The notes beneath the pieces were generated by a model. The model saw only the letters and a program-made list of their open reading frames with translations, had not been told where the DNA came from and searched no databases. Source: Lucifuga dentata (lineage: Eukaryota; Chordata; Actinopteri; Ophidiiformes; Bythitidae). Taken from it: a stretch of 64,000 nt of DNA. A program made the position numbers and the translations under genes. How positions within the stretch are numbered: the stretch's first letter is position 1; each line of letters opens with the position of its first letter. Positions 15,222 through 24,234 of the stretch are shown piece after piece. The stretch covers positions 6,696 to 70,695 of the forward strand of contig VXCM01005036.1 of the NCBI GenBank assembly GCA_014773175.1. Direction: 5' to 3'.

Positions 15222-18200
15222 GAGGAGGATCCAGAGGCTCATCTTCCATCTCCAGAGAAATCGGATCAATGTTTATCCAGCTACGCTCCAAAAATCAATG
15301 TCCTGCCAACAGTAAAACCCACCGAGTGTCTGTTCTATAATCTCATGATACATATAACCACACGCCTAACGACCAAAATAACTCATTTCAAGGCTACTTT
15401 TTGTTTAGTTGAGGTCAAAGCAGCCTAAAATACACAGTGCATTTGTAGAAAAAAATATATATTTCCAATAAATGTTCTCAGAACGTCTGTATGTTTACCT
15501 ATTGTGTGTAAAAAAAGGGACATACTCAGTGTAACAAGGCAAAAATTACAATAAAAATATTAAAGATGTCTGCAATGTTGAAGCTGAATCACTGGACTTG
15601 GAAAAAAAAAAGCTTTGGATGAAAGGCAAAATGTTTTAAGCTGTTTCTTCCAGCTAGATGACTCAAATCTTCTCAAACCCTGCTGTAACAATCATAAAGA
15701 CACAAACAGGCATGAGAGCCATAAATCATAGCTTAGAACCTATTTAATAGAGGCAAGTAGAACAAAAGCCTTTTCAAGCCTTTTCAAATGCTGAAGTCAT
15801 TTTTTTGGATGAAACCTGTGATTTATGTTTGTATTTTAGTGATAATGTCCGTCTATGAACGGCTGAAAATAAGACAAAAGATTTGCAACTGGAATCCAAC
15901 AATCTGACACCAGAATATGTTCATAGAATGACTGACTATCCTGGCTTCATGTACCCCTCTAACAAGCCGTTTCCATAGAAACAAAATGTTATCTAAAAAT
16001 TTCTCTTAGCCACCTTACGTAATATTTGGCTTAGAGGTTAGGACAATTTGACGAAACATGTCTATGACTGTTCCAAATTCATTTCTGAAAAGAATATTTG
16101 TTGAATTTTCCACAGCTGATGTGTTGGCATGCAGCACTTTTTTGAGGAAACGTCCATGGTCATTAAAATGAGGAAAGAGCAAAACGGAGAGACTGATATG
16201 TGTCGTGGAAATTTAAGAATTCCCACAATGAGGCGATAAAACAATGAGGAGACTGAGTTTGGTCTTTGCAGGCACTCTTTTTAAAATGATAATGTTGGTT
16301 ATGCCTACTCCTTATAACTATTCTACGTGTATTCCTAATTATTCCACATCTGTCCACTGGCTGTTCTCTGGTTCCTTAGCCAGTTTGTGAGTAGGTGTCA
16401 TTGTGGTTATGTAAATTATATCGCTTTCAATTTACAGTATAACCACACATGGACTTCCTCCTCACCCTGTTTGGTTAAGCCGTCGGGCGACAGTTCAAGA
16501 GAGCTTGCTGCTGGTCGCTTGTGTGTTATTAATCCACGGTGTGCAAATCCTAGATACGTGTACTTATGCAAGGTTTAATGTATTGCTTGTATGTTTAACT
16601 CCTTATATGATTTTTCTAAGGTCCGCCACAACTGCAGTTACACTCTTTCTTTTAAATGGTATTCTCTGCCTTTTTAATAAAATTGTATTTTGTGATCATC
16701 TGTGATCAAAGAGGGGATATGATATGACAATTTTGTTCTTATACACTCATATGTTAGGACAATGTTATACTTCTAAAAATCTTTGTTTATTCTGAAGCCA
16801 TCTGAAATCCCACAGGAACTCAGACACACTGAACTTCTGGCCTGCAGCAAATGGCTTACAGTTCTGTTTAAGCTAAGCGCCATTTAGTTATATGGCCATC
16901 TGTAAAACCTTCTTTCTGAGATATACGACCACAAGAATTGTGGTCGTAAAAAAAAAACATTTGTTACCACTCCAGGTATAAATTAGTCCTAGTGTGTGCA
17001 TTGAGCAGTTCTCTTCCCTTCTTGACTGAGGTCAGTTGTGGAATAGACTCCTTTCTGCAGAGAGTATTCTTAATAACTGACAACTAAGAATAAACTCAAC
17101 AAAGACCAAACTCAGCCTCCTCATTGTTTTATCGTCTCGTTGTGGGAATTCTTAAATTTCCACGACAATATGTTTACTTTTTTTTTTTTTTTTTNTTTTT
17201 TTTTTTTTTTTGGTCATTAAGTGGAATGAAAAGCTGATTTAAAATAAAAGAAAAACTGTTGTGCAGCATAAAAAACACTGAGATGCTAAACACACCAACA
17301 GAAAACCTCACACACCCTCACAGCTTTTATTTGTCAACATTTCCCAAATGCATTTTGCACATTGACCACCAGTGAACATCACGCAACACAGGTCAGAGTT
17401 CACTCATCCAGTCAGCCAATCAGAATCATTCATCATGACCTGGGCAAAATACTCAAACATTTACAAAGGGATTGTAAAAAACCTTTATTTTGTGTGCCGC
17501 ATTGCAGGTTGTATTTAATGTGATCAAACATACAAAATCCTTAGCACGGTCATTTAAAGGACTATACCGGCGGTTGTGCATGTTTAAGCCCAATATATCT
17601 AACTCGCATACAGTACGTGTTATTTTTACTGACAACAAATTTACAAAACATAAAACTGTATTTTAGTTTTCCTCTTATTTTTTCAAATCTCCTAACCTTT
17701 CAAAATCAAATCAGATGATACCATCCACCTTAAAATTCAGTGTTTGGCTTTCTAACACTTATGCATGATTCTTGGTAAAAGCTGGGTCTATGTTTCCTGG
17801 CGGAGACATACATCGTCTTCGGTGCAGCTCCGTGTTTGATCGGTTAAATAAAGTTACTTCAACAAAAAAAATATATAATAGACACGTTGTTTGCTGTGAT
17901 GGATTACGTATCTCAAGTGTGTTTCAAGTTTTAAAAGTTGATTTTTATAGCGTACTGGAATGAACTGAAGCCAGTGGGCAGTCTGGAAGGCAGGTCTACT
18001 GCTAAAGTCGTATATTTTGGGAAATGGTTGTCGGTAACGTAACGTGTATGCAGATTGTGTGTACTGGGCTCAAACATGCAGGATCGCCGGTATGGTCCTT
18101 TAAAATCACCTGTCATCAGTGTAGCTTCTTTGTTCCCAGATGATATAATTTTTACGCTCTTCTTGTTATTGTTACCTGGCTGCAGTATCATACTTGATTA

Positions 18201-21197
18201 ATGTCATTACATGAAGCAGACTGCTGCCCTATTTAAAGTTCCCAGCTTGTTTTTGCCCAGGTCAGTGCAACAAGAAGCAGCATAAGGTCAGAGGTCAGAG
18301 GTCATGAGAACCTCGCCAACAAAAGGCAAGAACCAGACTACATCCAACATGCAGAGCAGCAGGACTTGAAATGCCACAGCAGGGTTTAACGTTCCCAACG
18401 CTTCATACGACCACCGAGCCACGCCTAAATACACAGCATGTATGTTAGTTTGGTGTGATTTAAAGCTACAGCTCAGACAATCGAACATTGTCTCAGTCTG
18501 GAACATGTATGATCAGTAACACGTGACTGAAATATATGATCAGCGTCAACATACAGCAGCTGATATGCCTTTAAATCTTGTCTTATAACAGATTTTTACC
18601 CAACAGCCTACCATGATTTTAGCTAGATCATTATTTAATTTTTTATCTTATTTCATCCCATTTTATTTTATTTATGTTATTCTACATTTGGCATTTGCCT
18701 GAACTGCTCCTGTTTTAATATTTTATCTTGTTTCATTCCCTGTTTCTTTTACTTATTGCTGTAACTAATCATTTTAGATCTGCTTTTATGCTGTAAAACA
18801 TTTTATACAGGCCAGAAGTTTGAGGACACCCCCAGATTTAAAAAATACTCATCAATACACTCGTTTTGCAATTTATTGCACAGGAAATGACAAAAATACA
18901 TGAAATAAATGTAACTAATTAGTTTTCAAGAAGAATTAGTCAACATCAAAGCACTTTGAAGTCATTTCAGGATCATTTATTTTATATATTTTTGTCATTT
19001 CCTGTTTAATAAATTGTAAAACAAACAGTACTGATGATTTTTTTTTTTTTTACCTCATGCTGCGTTCACAGACCTTGGAAGTTGAATTTTTCACAGTTGG
19101 AAGTTCCATCTTCCAACCTCAAACCGTTCCAGCCAAATGTAATCAAAAAAGCAGCTGAACACCAGTAAATACTGTAAAATTAATTAAACTTAGTAATAAA
19201 TGCTAACTAAAGTAAAGTTAGACTACAGGATGTCTGGTTGTGTTGTTTTATAATGATATTAATCACAGTGGGTATTAAACTTTATGCAGAGAAGTAATAT
19301 TATGAAATTATTTACACTTACGTATCAACGGCAAACAGTTATTATATAAAATAGATAGTTACCATGGTGATATATTCTAACCTTTTTCTTTCAATTTCAT
19401 ACAAGAAAAAATACTTTATTTGCCTTTTAGCTGATCATTTCCATCCATAAAGCTCGCTTCCACGGCGCCACCATGTTGAGTGACGTCATACTCGGTAATT
19501 TTGGTCTGAGTTTTCCAGCCGGAGCTCCGACTTCAATGACGTTCCAACGCATTTTTCCAAGTAAGAAGTCAGAAAAATCTGAGTTCTGAGGTCTGTGAAC
19601 GCAGCANCAACGCATTTTTCCAAGTAAGAAGTCAGAAAAATCTGAGTTCTGAGGTCTGTGAACGCAGCATCAGACTTTTGGCCTGTAGTGTAGCTTTGTT
19701 TAGATAAGTGCTTTATAAATTAGGTTTTTTATTATTATTATCAACAAGTTATTATTATTATTAAAAGCTAATTTGGCTATATCCACAGAGCTGCTCTCTT
19801 ACATTTTCTCTGGTGGATTTGTTTGGTTTTATTAAAATATTGTCAATCGTATGTATCCTAATAAAGGATTCTTTATTTAGAACCAAACAGACAATAAAAC
19901 AGAATTTTTCAACTTGTGTCACATTATTATACAGTGCAGCACCAATTAAAGACAAGTACAGTCAGATTATCAGTTTTTGTACCATCATTATCGTTATCAG
20001 TGTTAAATATAGTTTATTGAATTTCAGCAGAAAACATGATAACATGTGGCTTTGATCAATAGATTCAATGCATCTACCTTTTACCTGTCAGTCTGTCTAC
20101 CCATAATGCACCATGTCTCCGTCTCTTATTGGTCTATAAACTCCCTGCTGTGATCATTTCAAGCTCTGTGTCATTTCTCTATCTCATTTCAACTTTTCTC
20201 TTCTCATTTTGTCTATGTAATGACATCATCAGCGTGCCTACGTAAAGCCAAGCGTCCAATGGGCTGGTTAGTTGGTAGGTCAGGTGACCAGGAAGAGGAA
20301 CAACGACATACCTGTGCAATGTTCAGAGTCTAGAGAGCGCATGTGGCAGAAAGACAAACACACGACACACAACCAGAGGGACAAGACAGACAGAGAAAGA
20401 GAGAGAGAGAGAGGAAAGAAAGAAAGAGAGGAACACAAAAAGAGAGAAAAGAGGGGGAGAAAGAGAGAAAGTAGTGACTAAGGAGCTAGGTTGTTCACTG
20501 TCTGTTCAGCACAGTTAGCATCAACTCAGCCAATTCAAACATGCAAACTGGAATATGAGTGATTTGGTCAAAGTCAAATGTGAAGACAGACTGATGGTTT
20601 TTGATGAGCTGAGCTGAAACTGCATGAACCCAACAGGGCAAACTAACACCAGTGCATTATGGGTAAAGCTCACAGCATTGGCTTTACATCATGGGCTTCT
20701 ATTGCTGTGTTACCAGGGGAAGAAGGGAAGAAAGGGAGGTCAAGCAAAAAAAAAGTGGAGGGGAAGAGAAATAGGAGTAATGAATATAAAAAAAAGAATC
20801 AGGTAAAGATGAATGGAATTATGGATGAAATAGAAGGACAATGCAGAGGCCAATAAACAAAAACAAAGAGAGGGTTGAGGAAAATTAGATCAAAAATAAC
20901 AGCAGGCAAGAAGAAACGACAGAGATCAAACGAAGAGAAAAAGAACAGGAGGAGCAGGAAGGAGGCATGAGAACCAAACAAAAAGCCGAAGGAAAGGAGA
21001 CGAGGGAGCAGTGACAGGGCGGTGACCAAAAAGCTAAAAAAAAGGTGAATAAACAGAAAGAGGAGCGTTTACCTGTTTGCTGAGTCCTAACATGTTGCAG
21101 ACCATTTCTCTGGAGTACGGCTGTTCTAAAACGTAACGCAGCAATCCGGTCTGCGGCTCAAACAGGTCCTACACACACAAAACACCTTTTAATATTC

Positions 21198-21230
<33 letters not shown>

Positions 21231-24025
21231 NTTACCTTGTCAAACGGCAGATTGCCCTTCAGCGGGAAGAGGAGGGTGGTGGGGTCTAACTTCCAAGAGT
21301 TACAGATGGCTCCACTGTTATTCACGACTGGCAACAAGCTGCACCTTCCTGTGGACACGCAATCACACAACACGTGTATCACACACACACACACACACAC
21401 TAATCAGAAGTAGATAATCACAACATCTGGACTATCTCATTCATCATTATCATGTCATTCTGAATTTCATGCATCTACAACGAAGAAATATCGACAATTC
21501 AATAACCAGACTCCCATCCTCGCATTTCCCTGGCGTGGAAAAAGTAGTTTTTAAAGGACCATACCGTTGGTTTTTGCATTTGATCCCAGTAAATACAAGC
21601 CACACACACACTGCTGCGAACCATATTCAAAACATAAAACTGGATTTTAGTTTTCATGGTTTTTTTGTTTTGTTTTTTTTTGCTGAATCTGCTAATCTTT
21701 CAAAATCAAATGTTCAGGTGATACCTTAAAAAAAAAAAAATCTGAATTTTTTAGTTTTTACGTTTTAGAAGATGTCAGTAACATAACATGTATGCAGGTT
21801 ATATTTAATAGACTCAAACATGCAAAAATCACCAGAATCCTGATGACAGAAGCTACACGGCTGCTCCTTTAAATGCCTTCAATCCATTTTGATTCTTCCA
21901 CCTAGGTTTGAGTGTGTGTGTGAGTGTGTGTGTCTCTTACCACAAATTGAGTTGATTCTGGCCGTGGGTCTGAAACTGTCCACAAAGTCTGACATCAAAC
22001 TGCCTAAAAGCTGCAGAGAGCCAATCAGAGCACAAGGAAAAGATAATCAGAGAAAAGCTATGATACACACACACACACAATTTACACACACACACACACA
22101 TCTTACCCAATGTGAAAGTTGTCCTTCTGGATATAATTTTCTGATTTCCGTGATGGCAAAGTAGGCTGGCAGGAGACACGAGTTTCTGTCCAGTATGTAC
22201 TCGACTACCTGCAAACATGTTAACAACAGCTCAGTCTGCGGTCTACAGGTAAATATTCAGACAGCCAATCACAGCTCGTTTTAATAAAATTATAAAATGA
22301 ATTGTATAAGGTGAGACAGACAGATACCTCTCTGGCTGCCAGCAGCTGCTGCACTATAGCTGAGCTGACGGTGGTGGGAATGGTCTGAATTTTATCCAGA
22401 ACAGCTTTAAACAGGTCTCGCACGCCCTGAGAGAGAGACAGACAGACAGACAGACTTTAGATGAAAACTGCATGGTTGTAGCAGGACTTCAGCTCTGTGT
22501 GTTAAAGCATGCAGGGAGAAATCTGCGTTGGTCATATTTCTGACATGAAGCCTCTTATGATAATTTCCTGTCGTGTGAGAATTCAGCTTTTCTTCTTAAA
22601 GGACCATACTGGTGATTTTGCGTGTTTGAGCCAAATAAATACAACCGACATACACGTTACAGTACTGCCAAACATTTTCCAACATATATGTACTACTGGA
22701 GCGGTAAATATTAGAATTGTTTTTCCTACCTTTAGATTGTCAATTCATTCTAGCATCTGTCTGTCTGTCTGTCTACCTACCTACCTACCTACCTATCTAT
22801 CTATCTAGTTTCTCTGTCCGTTCATCTGTCTGTGGCACCAACATCTGTAGAACCTGTCATGTATGAAGCTGAAATTCAGCAGGTTTATTGCTCAGGACCC
22901 AAGATGCTTGTAGCGTCATGTATGTTGTTTTGTTTGGATGAGCGGTTCTCAAATTGAGTTGTGCTGGTAAAAAGTAGTCCGTGTGGCAGGATACGCTCTG
23001 GGCAGGATATGTTCCGCTCCACGGCATTTCTGGAGGCTGCAGCGCACACCGTGAAGTCTGGCCCGGTCCGAACAGACATGTTTTCAACATCATGCTGTTA
23101 AAATCAACTTTTAAAGACCTGAAACATGCTTGAGATAAATAATCTATAACAGTGAACAGCCGTGTGTGCGTGTGTGTGTGCGTGTGTGTGTGTGGTGTTT
23201 GCGTGTTCAGACCTTGTAGTCTACTCCTCCGATGATCTTGCGAATCAGTTTGAAAGTTAACGCCCACAACTGCGTCCTCTCCCACTCCAACGTGTCTGAG
23301 CTGATCAGAGCTGCACACACCATCCTAAACCAGACAGAGTCATTACGACAGACGATGAAGATGATGAAGATAACAGACCACAACGCAGAATAAGACAGAG
23401 AATATGTCACAGCTAATAAAAATATGCAGCTGTAGATACACGAAAAAAAAAAAACACCAAATTTTTAAGGAGTAATGCCAGAAAAGTTTGTCATCTTTAA
23501 GTTTTTTGCATTTCTTCCATCGATAGTTTTCTGCCTTTTGAATTTTGCCATTTGACAAAAGGTGAGGAAGACCACAAAGAAAAGTTGAAGATGATGTCGC
23601 TGGGTAGAAATAAACGAGGAAACTCACACTGATGCACACTTAATCAAAGCAGAAAATCAGGAACATCTTGGTAATATTACATCATCCAATATATTAACCC
23701 AGAAATAACTTCGTCCACTCAGGCAAGATGTTAGAAATATTTTTCAGTAGAATGAAGTCTAAGAGTGAATCAACACCTGTTTGACAAAGTTTTAATCTTT
23801 GCATCGACAGGATTTATGGTAGGGTTACTGTGCAAGTGTGTGTGTGTGTGTGTGTACCTGGGAGTTAAGAGGCTGGTCTCCACAGCCATTGCCAGACAGT
23901 CGTAGAGGAAGGAAATTCTTTTGGGGCTGTGCTGGCTGTGTATGAACCTCACGATCCACTGCACACACTGTTCATGAGACTCCTACAAACACAAGAAATC
24001 CAGCCAATAACTCACCATTTTTGTA

Positions 24026-24079
<54 letters not shown>

Positions 24080-24203
24080 CCTGTGGTAGTGTTCCCCAGT
24101 ATTGTCTGAAGGCTCCAAGACAACTGATGAGTTTCGTTCTCTCATCCTCTGGAGTGTCCATAAACATCCTGGAAATAAAACACACACACACGCACAGACG
24201 CAG

Positions 24204-24234
<31 letters not shown>

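Larger units (their letters stand above)
18560..19735 (+). mobile_element. LINE 3'-end relic split by younger elements
   Basis: The left part ends GCTGTAAAACATTTTA. The right part resumes with TTTAGATAAGTGCTTTATAAA, the usual 3' end of fish L2-like LINEs. The Tc1-type MITE at 18808-19685 sits between the two halves. Boundaries are approximate. Confidence 0.5.
13166..21072 (-). other. med23: Large med23 intron (7.9 kb), transposon-rich
   Basis: No exon is seen between the exons at 21073-21168 and 12959-13165. The encoded protein is continuous across the intron (LSKQ then [11 protein letters not shown]). It holds family B MITEs (14070, 17554), the LTR-like element at 16201, the nested Tc1-type MITE at 18808, AG-rich tracts at about 13190-13340, 13780-13880, 15185-15230 and 20390-20470, and otherwise featureless AT-rich DNA. 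Confidence 0.85.

Noticed and set aside
15038..15428. Overlapping frames of 100-117 codons in the large MED23 intron
   Set aside because: Driven by GA-rich composition, with no homology to MED23 and no splice signals joining it to flanking exons.
22320..22330. MED23 donor GTATCTG as a possible second U12 site
   Set aside because: It lacks the GTATCCTT core and no U12 branch site is near the acceptor, so it is treated as an ordinary U2 intron.
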